Shown one piece after another: positions 11,261-23,789 of a stretch of DNA of 64,000 bases (position 1 is its first letter; every line of letters begins with the position of its first letter). A model generated the notes under the pieces. That model ran no database searches, was not told the DNA's origin, and saw only the letters and a list, made by a program, of their open reading frames with translations. A program made the translations under genes and the position numbers. The stretch covers positions 81,120,715 to 81,184,714 of the forward strand of contig CM077646.1 in assembly GCA_039707465.1 (NCBI GenBank). Reading direction: 5' to 3'. Source of the stretch: Rhabdophis nuchalis (taxonomy: Eukaryota > Chordata > Lepidosauria > Squamata > Natricidae).

Positions 11261-12235
11261 CTCTTGTCATGTCTCAGTGATGGTCTAAAATAGATATTCC
11301 TTTATCTCTTACTCACAGTTCAAAAAGCACATTTTATTTGCATTTACATCTTAAAGTATATTTCCTGATTTGTCCACTGTCTTAACAGCAGTCAGCCAGA
11401 TCATTCAGCACAGGTATCTCAGGAATATTACATTCGTTCTTTCTCTCTGTTTTTACTTGAGACACCATTTCCTCTTTCAGCTCAAAGCACCCTGAGTGTT
11501 GAGTGAGCAGGCATGGATACTTTATAAATTCTCACAGGGTTTGTTTAATGAAAAGTAGTGCTGTTTAGAGATACACATTGTAATCCTTGTATTATACTTT
11601 TTATCCTTTTAAAGTATCCTCCTATCTGCATTTCTACCACCAGATTTTTCTTTTTTAAAAAGTTACAACTAGAGCTTGAGAGAAAAATAAATAAAATGGA
11701 GGGCAAGAGATAAGCTTTCAACCTTTTTAGAGAGAAAAAAAGATGTAATTATGTACATTTGTAAACTGATTCCTTACCCATTTCCTATGGAGGAATAGAC
11801 TTAATAAATATGATTATATCCCAACTTTCTTTACACGTATTTCTAGTCAGAAAGACAATTCCTTCTCTACCAACCAGCTGCATTGTAGAAACTAACTGAG
11901 CAGTTCATATGTAGGAGGAACAGAAATATGTAATCCTCTCATGGTGAACACAGTGATGGACATTTGAAACTGTTTTCTGGGTATGATTTCACTGACTGAG
12001 GATACATGTACCGTAATCAGATTCAATGTCTGTATCTGAACTTTTCAATCCAGTTAGATTTATTCTCCAATACTATACATTTAAGTACCAATAACATTGG
12101 AATGTAGATTGGCCTCTTCCAATGTCTTGGCCAGTGTGTTGTTCTCAGATTTGCTGGCATAGTTTGGTTACAATCCTTATTTATTCTTCTTCTGTTGTTT
12201 GTCATATTCCAGTGGGCATTATATCCATTTCTATA
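11261..12235. other. Unassigned sequence
   Basis: Nothing recognised in about 1 kb. Confidence 0.3.
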
Positions 12236-12400
12236 TCCTTTTGACTTCTGAAAGCAGGAGATCCTGAGTTCAAGTTTGACCTTTGGCTTTAAGCCATTTG
12301 GGTGATTTTGGTCCAGTCACTTTCTCTCAGTCTGAGGAAAGAGACAATACCAAACCACTTCTGAAAAACCTTACAAAAGAAAACTGCAGGGACTTTTCTT
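12236..12400 (+). mobile_element. tRNA-derived SINE, family 2 (degraded)
   Basis: GAGATCCTGAGTTCAAGTTT, CCAGTCACTTTCTCTCAGTC, ACCAAACCACTTCTG and AAAACTGCAGGGAC are in the order of a squamate SINE whose reversed copies lie at 21695-21900, 30560-30830 and 33630-33750. It is diverged. Confidence 0.5.
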
Positions 12401-13145
12401 GGCAGTTTTTGAGAACTGGACACAATTCAACCAAAGGAAAAAAAATATAATTAATAATAAATGATGTTATGTTGTAAGCCATATTCATTGTTGAGCAAAT
12501 GAACTTTGAGAAAGCTGCTGTTTTTAATGAAACTAAGCTAAAGATTAAGGACAGGAGGAAAATGCAATAAGAATGCTGTGTATGTAAACCCATATACTGT
12601 ATTAACTGCTTGGAATAACTTAAAATGTATATTGGAAAAGCAATTCAAGTAGGATTGCAATATCCAGACAGTATAAAGATTAATGAAGTATAGTAGAAAA
12701 TATTTGCACAAAGGTCAGATTGTGGTCTAGAATTTATGTTAGTGGTTTTCAAATTGTTCTCTGGAAGCCTCTTGGGTACCTCAGAATCTTATCTAAGTTT
12801 CTGCATTAAGAAGATTAGAAACAGCAGATGGGGCTGCCTGAAAAACAGCTTGATTATCTCTGCTCATCTCATCCTACAATATTAGGCCTTCAGGGAAACA
12901 TATTTAGATAGACCGTTGCTGAAACCAAGCAAAATTACTAGTGCTATAAACCGAGATCACGTCAATGTCCAATGCACCCTAAACTATGCAGAGTTTCCTT
13001 GCTGAGAAAAAGAAAAGCAATTACACAAAGTAGCTCTGGAAAGCAAAGGTATAACAGTGATGTCTTAGCAGAGGGATGAACAGATGCTTGGGGAAACAAA
13101 GTTCCAAATCCTATAGAAGTCTATGGAAAGCATATATTTTATGCA
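12401..13145. other. Unassigned sequence
   Basis: Nothing recognised. Confidence 0.3.
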
Positions 13146-13860
13146 ATACAATACAATAGCAGAGTTGGAAGGGACTTTGGAGGTCTTCTAGTCCAACCCC
13201 CTGCCTAGGCAGAAAACCCTATACCATTTCAGACAAATGGCTATCCAACATCTTCTTTAAAATTTCCAGTGTTGGGGCATTCACAACTTCTGGAGGCAAG
13301 CTGTTCCACTGATTAATTGTTCTAACTGTCAGGAAATTTCTCCTCAGTTCTAAGTTGCTTCTCTCCTTGATTAATTTCCACCCATTGCTTCTTGTTCTGC
13401 CCTCAGGTGCTTTGGAGAATGGTTTGACTCCCTCTTCTTTGTGGCAACTCCTGAGATATTGGAAGACTGCTATCATGTCTCCCCTGGTCCTTCTTTTCAT
13501 TGAACTAGACATACCCAGTTCCTGCAACCGTTCTTCATAAGTTTTTGCCTCCAGTCCCCTAATCATCTTTGTTGCTCTTCTCTGCACTCTTTCTAGAGTC
13601 TCCACATCTTTTTTACATCGTGGCGACCAAAACTGAATGCCGTATTCCAAGTGTGGCCTTACCAAGGCATTATAAAGTGGTAGTAACACTTCACGTGATC
13701 TTGATTCTATCCCTCTGTTTATGTAGCCTAAAACTGGCTTTTTTGGCAGCTGCTGCACACTGTTGGCTCATAATACTAAATGGTTGTCCACTAGGACTCC
13801 AAGATCCCTCTCACAGTTGCTACTATTGAGCAAGGTACCACATATACTGTACCTGTGCAT
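13146..13860 (-). pseudogene. Truncated CR1 ORF2 3' end
   Basis: The minus strand encodes a 179-codon frame (13219-13758) matching the C-terminus of the intact CR1 ORF2 (YEERLQELGMSSSMKRRTRG, NQWNSLPPEVVNAPT), preceded by a frameshifted stretch with LLNSSNCERDLGVLVDNHL (13768-13953). The tail is at 13142-13155. A 5'-truncated, broken copy. Confidence 0.88.
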
Positions 13861-13869
13861 GTGTCCACA

Positions 13870-14110
13870 CGCCACATTTGTATGACACATTTCCTTAAGA
13901 TTTCTCTCTCTGGTGGTTTCTATGTGTCTTATTAGATCTGTCAAAAAGAACATGTTTCAGGTCCTGTCTATTTAGAAATGTCATCTTGTGGGACCCAGGA
14001 AATGTGTCTTTTCTGTCATACCTTCTGCCCTCTGGAGAACATCACACGGGATCAAAGATCTTGGTGGCTTTCTGGAGACCATTGGAAATCTGGTTGTATG
14101 TCCACACATC
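13870..14110 (-). other. Possible old retroelement fragment, unclassified
   Basis: The reversed sequence has CAGAGGGCAGAAGG and GGACCTGAAACATG blocks that resemble a LINE 3' region I cannot name. Weak. Confidence 0.25.
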
Positions 14111-14172
14111 AGGTTTAGAAAGTTAATGAAGCCCAGGGGACTTAATATTATATCATTTTAGTGTTGGCTACC

Positions 14173-14233
<61 letters not shown>

Positions 14234-14258
14234 TTCCTTCCTTCCTTCCTCCTTCCTT
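14173..14258 (+). repeat. CTTT then CTTC microsatellite
   Basis: Fifteen or so CTTT units pass into TTCC units. Confidence 0.95.
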
Positions 14259-14674
14259 ACTTTCTTATTTACTCACTTACTGGTTTTATATTGTGATTTC
14301 TCTTTAATCTTTAAAGTTGCCATGTGCAGTCCTATGCATCTAAATAATTAAATTAAAAAACGTACCCGCCTTAGTGAGATACTGTCCCCACAAAATGCAG
14401 AAGAAAATGAAAGACCATAGAATAATCAATACCACAGAATAATTAGTTCAAGAGGATATACTGCTAGATCTAAAATACTTACGAACAATTTTTTTTCTAC
14501 AAGTATTTCATTATAGATTTTATTTAAATACTTCTGTTCATGAAAGAAAATGCAGAGCAGTTTATATGTGAGGATCAATATCAAGACCATGCATTTATGA
14601 GCCCATAGCTTCATATCAACATCAGGAGAATCTCAATGTTCCATAGCAGAAAGACTAATTAACATGTCCTTAAC
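14259..14674. other. Unassigned sequence
   Basis: Nothing recognised. Confidence 0.3.
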
Positions 14675-15091
14675 CAGGGGTGGGATTGAAAAATGTTAGC
14701 AACCTGTTCTCTGCCCAGTTACTGTGTGGGCGGAGCCATGGTGGGCATGGCCTATTCGGTCTCCTGCACCACGGGGGTAGGGGGGTGTTTTCACCCTCCC
14801 CAGGCTCTGTAGGCTTTCCCTGAGCCTCCAGGAGGGCTAAAATGGCCTCCCCTGTGCTCTGGAAGCCCTCCAGAGGCCAGAAACAGGCCCATTTTTGGAC
14901 CTCTGATACTTTCAGTAGGTCTTTTTCACCCTCCCAGAGCCTCCATTCTAGTCCTGCACTTTTCTGGCATGATGAAGTAGAGACTCCTGGGAGGGGAGGC
15001 TGGGTGGGGCAACTATCGGTTTGCCAAACAGGATGTAAAATTAACATCTGGTTCCCCCAAAATGGTGCAAACCGGCTGAATCCCACCCCTG
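14675..15091 (+). mobile_element. hAT-like element (GGTGGGATT ends)
   Basis: Ends are CAGGGGTGGGATT and AATCCCACCCCTG. Flanks TCCTTAAC and TCCTAACC agree except for a small shift. GC-rich interior without a transposase frame. Confidence 0.7.
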
Positions 15092-15575
15092 TCCTAACCC
15101 AAATCTTTGACATTATGCATAGAAACAATAAAGAAATTACTTAAAACCTCTATGAAATTTTCAGTGTGTGGTCATTTTTTGAAATGATGTGACTTAGATT
15201 GGATATTTTGGATATAGTTCTTATTTACATTTAATGGGAAATGTTGGTATAGCAATAAACTTTGGATATAGATCAATGAACCAAATTAATGTCATATAAT
15301 CTCACATTTGAGGAGCAAAGTGGATGCTAAACTTAATTGTCATTTGGTACATTGGGCCTAAATGTTCTTTTGAGCTAAATACTGATACAGAGAACTATAA
15401 GCAAAATTCATGGCCATCATCAGCACAGTTCAGAATAAATGTAGGCTATTAGCATTAAACATGTTGTCTTGTGAGGAAAACGTTCCTCACAAGAGAGGAG
15501 AATTCTAGTTGAATTGATGGGAGATCATTACCAAAATGAAAAAAAGTTCTGGAAACCAAACCCTATGAAAAACAT
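15092..15575. other. Unassigned sequence
   Basis: Nothing recognised; a short inverted repeat lies at 15470-15495 (TTGTGAGGAA / TTCCTCACAA). Confidence 0.3.
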
Positions 15576-15890
15576 TGAAAGAGATGACTGAGTTGAAATA
15601 TGATAACTGTCTTTAAATAGCTGAAGGACTCTCACGTTAATGAAAAAGTGGACTTATTTTTTATTGAATCCAGTAGAGGGAGAAAAATCATTATATTAAA
15701 ATTACATCAGTTGAACAGAAAACAGCCAGTTGAAGAGACTGCTTCATGAAGTGGTGACCTCATTGGAGGACTTAAAAAAGAAACTGGATGGTCATTTTTA
15801 AGAAATGCTGCAATAGATCCTCCACTGATCAATATTGGACTAGTTTACCTCTAAGGTATCTTGCAACTCTATGGCTCTAATTCTGTATTT
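15576..15890 (+). mobile_element. Old CR1-like 3' fragment
   Basis: Decayed codons resembling the CR1 C-terminus (LLHEVVTSLEDLKKKLDGHF) are followed by TCTAAGGTATCTTGCAACTC and ATTCTGT. It is more diverged than the other CR1 copies. Confidence 0.6.
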
Positions 15891-15998
15891 CCTCAAGCTA
15901 GAATTTCAGATTTCAACCTATATTTAGGATGCTCTAGATAAGAAGCAGAATAAGAGACAGTTAATGGTTTAATATTTCTTGATGCCAGGTTACAGTAC

Positions 15999-16483
15999 TG
16001 TTCTGTCCTCCAGCCTGTGAATAGACCAGAACACAGGCTTGGCTGTTTGCCACTGTTTAATTACGAGATAACACATTCTTTGGCTGAGAGCCCAGACAAC
16101 TCACGTATTCCCAAACGAACAAACACCGCTAGAATGCACAGACAGACTTTCTTGAATACTAATTCTGAATGGTTGTTTCCTGCAAATGTCCCCTCCCAAC
16201 ATCTCACCTATAAGCTCTCTTGGGAGGGGCCACTCAACGACCACCTGGTGTGTAATCATCTCCTGTGAGCCTGCCTACGGAGTTGCTGCTTCTGTTTCTC
16301 AGCCCTTCTCAATCTAGCATCAGGGACAAACTGCCTTTGATCCTCCCCACTGCTCCATGCCTGGTGGCCAAGCAGCCTCTCTGGTTCCTGCTCTGACTCT
16401 GAACACTCCCCAAGGTCTCCCTCATCTTCCAGGGCAGACTCATATAGGTCCTCGCTATCCAAGTCCTGCTGGGCCACAACACA
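15999..16483 (-). mobile_element. Solo-LTR-like element
   Basis: On the minus strand it starts TGTGTTGTGGCCC and ends CAGAACA. GTAC is repeated on both sides (15995-15998, 16484-16487). A TATA-like GCTTATAGG follows GGCCCCTCCC, and ATTAAA lies near the far end, the layout of an LTR. The acidic 73-codon frame at 16256-16477 lies in the U3-like part and is probably chance. It is related to 25681-26337. No gag, pol or env is present. Confidence 0.6.
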
Positions 16484-16487
16484 GTAC

Positions 16488-17092
16488 TATTAGTTGTGAA
16501 ACCAACTTCATACTGATTTAAACAATACTATTGAATGTTGTTTAAACACTATGTGAGTCCCAGTAGGATTTCCTTTCTAGCAGATAGCATCAAATGGCAG
16601 ATGGCAGTCTTAGTCTCCACCACAAATGGCCCTTTGGAGAAATTCAATCTGATTTTCAATCTGAGGTAAAAGTAAGTTTTTATCTATTGGGTTCCAAAGG
16701 TTTTGCACAGTTTTTAAAATTTGTATATTGATTTATGGATTAGTGCGTTAGAAGTAACGTACCATTTCAAAAGTAATGTACCATGATCTATATAAACACT
16801 TCATTTAATAGACAGTCAAGGGATGAAAATATTTAGAAAGCCAAGAAGAAGAAAATGACTCTTCCTTTTCATGTTTATTATCTGAATCATATGCTTCATA
16901 CTAGATATCTTGGCTCCAATCAGACAAGCTATGTTTGTCTGCTATGGAAAGAAAATGCTCTTGCAATAAAATAGGCATACATAAATCTAAAATGCTGCAC
17001 AATGCTGTTTCATAGGTCACTTATACTACATGCCAACTTATTAATGTAAATCTGAAATATATAATCATATTTGTTCAAGTAGCCTAAAGAAG
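16488..17092. other. Unassigned sequence
   Basis: Nothing recognised. Confidence 0.3.
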
Positions 17093-17250
17093 TATAGGCA
17101 GTCCTCACTAAGTGACTACCTGTGGGTCTGGCAACTTTGTTGCTAAGCGCTTCTGTTGCTAAGTGGAAAAATCACATGGCCATAATGGGTTATCAACCTT
17201 ACTTTCCTTTCAATCATCAAGTGAAGCCCTGAGGTCTAAGCAAAACATCT
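17093..17250 (+). mobile_element. Fragment of the AGGACTACCTG MITE family
   Basis: TAGGCAGTCCTCACTAAGTG and TTGCTAAGTGGAAAAATCAC are family motifs; the right half is missing, perhaps because the next element inserted there. Confidence 0.5.
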
Positions 17251-17257
17251 TATGATC

Positions 17258-17566
17258 CAGTAGTGGGATTCAAAAAAATTTACTACTGTTTCTGTGGGTG
17301 TGGGTTGGTGGGCGTGGCATGGCTTGGTGAGTGTGCTTTGGTGGATGTGGCAGGGAAAGGATACTGTAAAATCCTCGTTCTTTCCCCACTCCAGGGGAAG
17401 CTTACTCCAAAATCCCCATTTCTTCCCGATCAGCTCGGACTCGGGAGGCAGAGAGTAGATGGGGGTGGGGTCAGTCAGAGGTGGTATTTACCAGTTCTCT
17501 GAACTATTCAAAATTTCTGCTACCGGTTCTCCGGAACTGGCCAGAACCTGCTGAATACCACCTCTG
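17258..17566 (+). mobile_element. hAT-like element (GTGGGATTC / GAATACCAC ends)
   Basis: Ends are CAGTAGTGGGATTCA and TGAATACCACCTCTG. An inner pair AGAGGTGGTATTTA / GAATACCACCTCT (17477-17565) suggests a smaller nested or recombined unit, the one seen again at 1-107. The flanking 8-mers match only 5/8. Confidence 0.6.
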
Positions 17567-18579
17567 ATTTGACCACAAATTATGATTTTACTTCCATCTT
17601 CTCTATTAATTCTGCTTCTCACAAGCCAGTTGCAAAGTACCTGAAAGGCGATCATATGATTGTAGGACACTGCAACACTTGTACATACAAGGATTGGTCG
17701 CAAAGCTTTTTTTTTTTCCATTATCAAAAATCAATTTAGAATAAATGCATGCAGTTCAATTAACAAAGAATGCCTGCCCCTGATTAGGCTGATGTGCATG
17801 TCGTTCCTGGCACAAACGACTTGTGGTGTGATTATTTTTTCAGTACTGCAAAGAGAAGGGAAAGGGTTAGCTCTCTCTCTGTCCCTGGGTCGTTTTGATT
17901 GTGTTAATGCCACTTTGTCCCATGAATATTAATTGTCTGAGGCATTAACATCAAAAGTCCTTATGCTTCCAGTCTTGAATAATTGCTACCACCATTTACT
18001 CTGGCTAATGTGAATGATTATGCAGTATAACAATCTGATTAAATTTACTTCGTGTTCTCCCACCCATGTATCTCAATTTCTCATTTAGCTTTTAGTAAAA
18101 AAAAGTGAGCAATTGCCGTCTTCAAAAAAAAAAAAAAAGAATTTGATCTTTTCTGAACAGGAAAGTTTTGAAACAATGGAATATTTTATTCTTGTATATA
18201 GTGATGCTTGAAAGTAACTTTTTGGGTAAAATACACAACCTTACTCTTGGACTAAGGGACATCCAATCAAAGCAGTATCAAAAATTGGACATCTGATCTG
18301 TTAACCTATTATTGTCTCATCCTCTCTTCATCCTCCAACAGTCTGAATTAACTCTAAGCAAAATGAAGAAAGAGCCTTCTCAAAATAGTTCCCACCAGTG
18401 GGAAAATGTGTAAATAAAGTGTTCAAGCCCCATTGGGCCTGTAACTGGTTAGGGGAGAGATCGAAAGTAGAATAAACATGCAAACAGGATATGGACAGAG
18501 AAATTCTCTAAAATTTCTGCAGACTTCAAAAGTTGTTCTTCATCTCTTTTTCTCTATTTCCACTCCAAAATTCTATAAA
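17567..18579. other. Unassigned sequence
   Basis: Poly-T and poly-A runs only; no family recognised. Confidence 0.3.
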
Positions 18580-18740
18580 AGAAATGCCAGGGCCAAGACA
18601 ATTTGGCACAGCCAGTTCGCCACCGCTAAGTTGTCTCTGCCAATTCACCGCTGCCAAGTCATTGCAGGACAACTGAATATGGTCAATTTGTTGCAGGGAC
18701 AACTTGCCACAACTGAAGGGAGAACTCGATAGGAGGGCAG
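18580..18740. other. Possible dispersed repeat, unclassified
   Basis: Internal re-use of CAGTTCGCCACCGC / AATTCACCGCTGCC and AGTTGTC suggests a repeat unit, but family and ends are unknown. Confidence 0.25.
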
Positions 18741-18839
18741 GCAGGCAAGCATAGTGTAGAGTGGCGGCAGCATCTTGAGGCTTCTCATTTTCACACACAC
18801 CGCCATTCCTGCTGCTGCACCAAGCGCTGGGCTATTTGG

Positions 18840-19310
18840 CAGGTGACAGAGATAAATACAATGAGGCCAGGGCAAATCTAAGGAGAGGCATCAAGGTAGC
18901 TAAACAAAAACATAAACAAAAGGTGGAGAACCATCTAGCAGACAACAACCTGAGGCAGATGTGTCAGGGACTGAATCAACTATAAGGGAAATACAATGAA
19001 GACAGTCAACTCTGATGTCTTGTTGGTGGAGGAGTGGAACACCTTCTTCGCCCACTATGAGATCAAGACACCTGACCCTGTAGACCCAGCCCACCGTCCC
19101 TCCAACTCCCAGACACTCACACTGCATGAACACCAAGTGAGAGCTGTATTGAAGGCTGTGAATTCTAATAAAGCTGTAGGTCCTGATGGGGTGCTGTGGA
19201 TAGTGGTAAAAATATGTGCTGACCAGCTATCAGAGGTTCTAACAAGGATTTTTTAAATCTCTCTGCAAACAGCCAGTGTCCCGTCATGTCATCTTCCCAG
19301 CATGCACATG
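18840..19310 (+). pseudogene. Rex1-type LINE reverse transcriptase fragment
   Basis: An 86-codon frame reads EEWNTFFAHYEIKTPDPV, HEHQVRAVLKAVNSNKAVGP with the RT entry motif KAxGPDGV, and CADQLSEVLTRIF; SLQTASVPSC follows after a stop. The order is that of Rex1/Babar LINE reverse transcriptases. The frame stops before the palm motifs. Confidence 0.65.
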
Positions 19311-20129
19311 AGCACCGGGCAGTTGCTATTCCAGTTTCTGGCATCTGTGTGTGTGCACAAGCTCCCATTTTGGCACTCAGTGCCTAATAGGTTCAACAAC
19401 ACTGTCCTTATAATATCAGCATTTAAATAAGGTTCTCAAACTTTTTGCATTATAATACTATGAGTGTGACCTTGAGAATTTGCACATTTGATGTACAATC
19501 AAATAAGGTTCTACGTAAATTTTTGAAATTCCAAAGTGAATTCATTCCCATTAATTTTGTGTCATGTCAGAGCAGATGTCCATAGGCATTGACACTATAA
19601 AAAGCAAGCACCCATTGTAACCAAGGTTACTAGATGCATTTCCATGTCATTAAATAAAGAATCCCTTCCATTCATTTTCTAGTTATTGTACTTCAGGATT
19701 GCTATTTAACATGTAATAAATAATTAACCCTTTTCAAATCACTGATTCCAGCAACCCTGAAAAGAAACAAATTGGCAAGAATAGAAAGGAAACGACAAAA
19801 TTCTAGAAAGGGCTGGACTTTTTGTGTTAGCAGCTGAAATATTACATAAACATAAGCAATGAATGCTTATGGTGGTTTTTCCATTAATTCTGAAAAAACA
19901 TCCTATTTTTAGTGTTTCATTCAATTAGTCAATCCCTCTCTACTCTTTATTTGCTTTAGGCTAAATGCTCCAATAAATGCTAGGTTTTTAAAAAAATATT
20001 TATCAAGAAAAAATTATAATTGGAAAATTCTAAGTTTCTTTAAAACTGACCGTAGCTTCTGGTTGCTTCATAGAAACATCCATATGGCTCATGAACATGG
20101 ATTGGTATTGCTATCTTTTGGGATGATGA
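19311..20129. other. Unassigned sequence
   Basis: Nothing recognised. Confidence 0.3.
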
Positions 20130-20525
20130 AGATAGAATAGAATAACAGAGTTGGATGGGAACTTTGGAGGTCTTCTAGTCCAGCCCCCTGCCTAGGCAGG
20201 AAACTTTATACCACTTCAGAAAAAATGTTATCCAACATCTTCTTAAAAACTTCCAGTGTTGGAGCATTCACAACTTCTGGAGGCAAGTTGTTCCACTGAT
20301 TAATTGTTCTAACTGCCAGGAAATTTCTCCTTAGTTCTTGATTAGTTCCCACCCATTGCTTCTTGTTCTACCCTCAGGTGCCATAGAGAATAGTTTGACT
20401 TCCTCTTCTTTGTGGCAACCCCTGAGATATTGGAACACTGCTATCATGTCTCCCCTAGTCTTTCTTTTCATTAAACTACACCTACCTAGTTCCTGCAACC
20501 GTTCTTTATATGTTTTAGCCTCCAC
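20130..20525 (-). pseudogene. Truncated CR1 ORF2 3' end
   Basis: The minus strand carries EAKTYKERLQELGRCSLMKR, GDMIAVFQYLRGCHKE and the 3' UTR with GTCCAGCCCCCTGCC complement. Stops and a small deletion break the frame. Confidence 0.85.
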
Positions 20526-21694
20526 TCCAGATGATGATGATGATTATGTTGATGAAATGATTATGATATTGACTACCATTTCCAAAATGGAATTCTTCAT
20601 CCAAAAAAACCCCATGCATATTTAATGAACTCAGAATTATGTTCATGAAACATAATATGAAAACAGGCAAGATAAACAAATAGGTATAACATGTAGTTGT
20701 ATCCATTGGAACAAGTAAACAAACAAGTCTGCTCAATATATGGCTAACAATTAAAATGGGAATAAGTCACACAGAATCTTGCTCACATTGGCTGATCTTA
20801 AAATAACTAAGCTAGATCAGATCCAGTTAGTTCTTTTATGAGAATAATTAAGAAATCCCAGGACTCTAGGTAACCTGAAAAATCAATATCAAGATGAAGC
20901 ATTGCAAGGAAAACTCCATGGATCAGCCTATGAAATCGCCAGAAATCAAGTTTGACAAGAAAGAGACTTTATATATTATATGGGCATCTGGATAAAATCG
21001 ACTGTTAAGGAAAACAGTAGGCAGATGTTTTAAAACATTGGAGCGCAATAGCAGGAAGGAAGTTTATAGATCAATGGGGAAGTTGAGGAAAAATTGGGAA
21101 GGAGGCAATGTCAAAAAATTTCCAATTTCTTGTCAAGAAATCCAATGGGACATGGGCATTGGGCATGCAATGGGTTAAGATAGATTCATGGGAATCTTTA
21201 TTTTTTTTTATTGTCAGCTTGTACTTTGTGGCTACGCAGTGACAGGCGGCCATGAACTGTGGGGAGGTTAAATGGAGAGGCAAATGCTTTGAGAAACAAA
21301 AGTAGGTGCTGTATCTCCTCAAGACGCTGCCACAAGGTCACCCACATACCAAGAAGGAGGGGGCCACATACCAAACTATGCTTGGACTGACCATTAGGGA
21401 GACATCTTCCTTGAACCCGATTGGTTGCACTGGGGTGGGCAATGAGAGACTGTGAAGGGAGGGAAAAGTAGAACTGAGGGATTTTAGCCTGCAATTTTCA
21501 GTTCTGGCTTTGCCATTCTGCAACACACTTGACAGCTAATAAGCTATACCTTTCTCAATAAATGGACCTAAGAATAATTTATAATTAGAGGTTTAACCTG
21601 GACAGTTCTGACATTTATAATGGATATGTGGCAGTCATGTTATGTAGTATTTTTATAGGCCTTTTAAAAATACATAATGGATGTGTACACATAT
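20526..21694. other. Unassigned sequence
   Basis: A short GAT/GATGAT run at 20531; no feature otherwise. Confidence 0.3.
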
Positions 21695-21900
21695 TTGTGT
21701 GTTCTAGGTGCAATTGACTCCTGATGAATGCCTTGCAGTTTTCTTGTCAAGATTTTGAAAGTGATTTGCCATGGCCTGTTCCCTAGGCCTGAGAGAAAGA
21801 GACAGGCCCAAGGTCAGCCAGTTGGCTTCATGCCAAAGGTCACAGTCTCTCCATTTCTAGCCTCCTGCTACCAAAGTGGTTCTCACATATAATGAATCCT
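21695..21900 (-). mobile_element. tRNA-derived SINE, family 2
   Basis: GACTCCTGATGAATGCCTTG, CAGTTTTCTTGTCAAGATTT, GTGATTTGCCATGGCCT and CAAGGTCAGCCAGTTGGCTT are the reversed body of this SINE. The tRNA-like head is incomplete. Confidence 0.6.
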
Positions 21901-22605
21901 TCTATTACCAAGGAAAACTGAAATCAGGGGTGTTATTTTTGTAGGAAAAGGATTGTCCTAAAAAGCAGGAAAAATGCCTGGAGTATTGCGGCTATAGAAG
22001 TCAATATATGTTGGTCTAGTCAATTTAAATATACTCACTAAGTTCAGCAAGCTGCATTTAATTTCCTGGTGCAACTGCCCAATTTGTCTTTTTCAGATAC
22101 TGTGCAGATTGAAAAGACAGGTTGAAAGTTTAGGATATTATTTATTACTGTGTAAAAAACTGAAAAGCTGAATGTATACATATGTTCTCTATCTGTGTGA
22201 TTTTCTAGAGTCAGAAAGGAGAAAGGATATAAAGAATAACTAAAATGCAACCATATGCTGTGTAGGAGATGAAACAACTCACTGTTTGAGCAATATTTAC
22301 ACTAGTGTTTATTATTTCCAACTAAAAGGAAGACATGGATGGGGGGAGGAGACTTGATAGGCCACACACAGAAGCCACCCCAGTTTTATTACAAGAGCAA
22401 AGTATTAGCATTTTGAAAGTGGCTAGAATAAGCAGAGATGAAAGAGTGGATAAACTTCTGCTAAAGGAGCCTTGCATTAAAAAGGAGAGTGACAGGTCTG
22501 TTCAGGAATGGAGTTTAGGAGAAGCTGCCATCCTAGCTATGGTATTATTTAAATTCAATTCAATTACTTGCCACTTGATATATGGTCTGTCTGTTCTTTG
22601 GAGAA
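21901..22605. other. Unassigned sequence, with an open frame of doubtful meaning
   Basis: A forward frame opens at 22335 but its second half is antisense CR1; the first half (MDGGRRLDRPHTEATP...) has no recognised homologue and no splice context. Confidence 0.3.
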
Positions 22606-22900
22606 TCAAATCAAAGAGCCCAGAGTGGGAAGGAACCTTTGGAGGTCTTCTAGTCCATCCTCTTTCACAAGCAGGAGACCCTGTACCATTCTGGACAAAT
22701 GGCTGTCTAATCTCTTCTTTAAAACGTCCAGCGATGGAGTATCCACAACTTCTGAAGGCAACCCGTTCCACTGATCAATTATTCTCCCTGTCAGGAAACT
22801 TCTCCTTAGTTCTAGGTTGGATCTTTCCTTGATTAGTTTCCATCTATTGCTTCTAGTCCTGTCTCCAGGTGCTTTAGAAAACAGGTTGATCCCACTCTTT
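22606..22900 (-). mobile_element. Truncated CR1 3' end
   Basis: Reversed CR1 3' UTR and last codons: GGAGGTCTTCTAGTCCATCC, TCTGGACAAATGGCTGTC, ACAACTTCTGAAGGCAACCC. More diverged than the 13146 copy. Confidence 0.8.
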
Positions 22901-23653
22901 GTTCTTTCTTCTCCATGCTTTCTCCACTTGGAGATTTTGGAAGGATTACAAACAAAACATGATGCAGATGTTTGAAGTAGGCATCCCTTGGCAGATATCT
23001 TTGCTAATTACCCTGATAGTCTGAGACCCTATGTAAACGCATGCACTTATGTGTAAATATAGTTTTTTAATCCAGTTTTGCTACCTCTGCTAACTCTTTT
23101 AATTTTAAGTGATAGAAGCTGTGGCTTCAAATTAATTGTAGTTAAATATTTTGGTGCCATTTAAAAGAGCCTTAATTCAAAAGCAATTAGTCACAGACAT
23201 TATATAGTGGTCCCAATCTACCAGGTCACCTCTGCTTCTAGATTTTCTCTCAGGCTTCCTATTATCTTCCTGAGAAAAGCTTCGCAATGAATAAAGTCTG
23301 TTGTTTGACATTCACATAGAGTCACTCTGTAAGGGAGAAGGAGGTGGGTTTTTTTTTTTTAATTGATAAATAAATAAATAAATAATTTCTCCATGGAAAC
23401 CTTGTTACAAAGCATTGTAAGACATATGCCCTTCCCAGGCTCCTGGGAGTGACCCTTCCTTCCTTTGCCGTCCTTGTCTTTGCTTCACACAGACATGGTG
23501 CCCATCCAGTCTTCTTCACTGTTTGTCATAGGTTCTCTGAATGCTAATGAAAAAGGGCCAAAAGTAGAGGCTTCTATGAGAATGGCAGCCCTTATTTTTA
23601 CATTTAAAGTAGAAAGTTAAAGCACTTCATTAAAACAAAACCACTCTTTACAA
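22901..23653. other. Unassigned sequence
   Basis: A short AAAT run near 23370; no other feature. Confidence 0.3.
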
Positions 23654-23789
23654 CAGTGTTTCTCAACCTTGGTCACCTGAAGCTGCGTGGATTTCAACTC
23701 CCAGAATCCCCCAGCCAGCAGAGGTGGCTGAGGAACTCTGAGAGTTGAAGTCCACGCATCTTCAGGTGGGCCAAGGTTGAGAAGCACTG
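23654..23789 (+). mobile_element. Palindromic hAT-like MITE (TTCTCAACC ends)
   Basis: Ends CAGTGTTTCTCAACCTTGG and CCAAGGTTGAGAAGCACTG enclose arms with CAACTCCCAGAAT. CTTTACAA stands on both sides (23646-23653, 23790-23797), a perfect 8-bp duplication. Confidence 0.85.

Noticed and set aside
16256..16477. Acidic 73-codon frame as a gene
   Set aside because: It lies inside an element with LTR-like ends and flanking GTAC repeats and has no context of its own.
22335..22832. 165-codon forward frame
   Set aside because: Its second half is antisense CR1 and the first half has no splice sites or recognised homologue.
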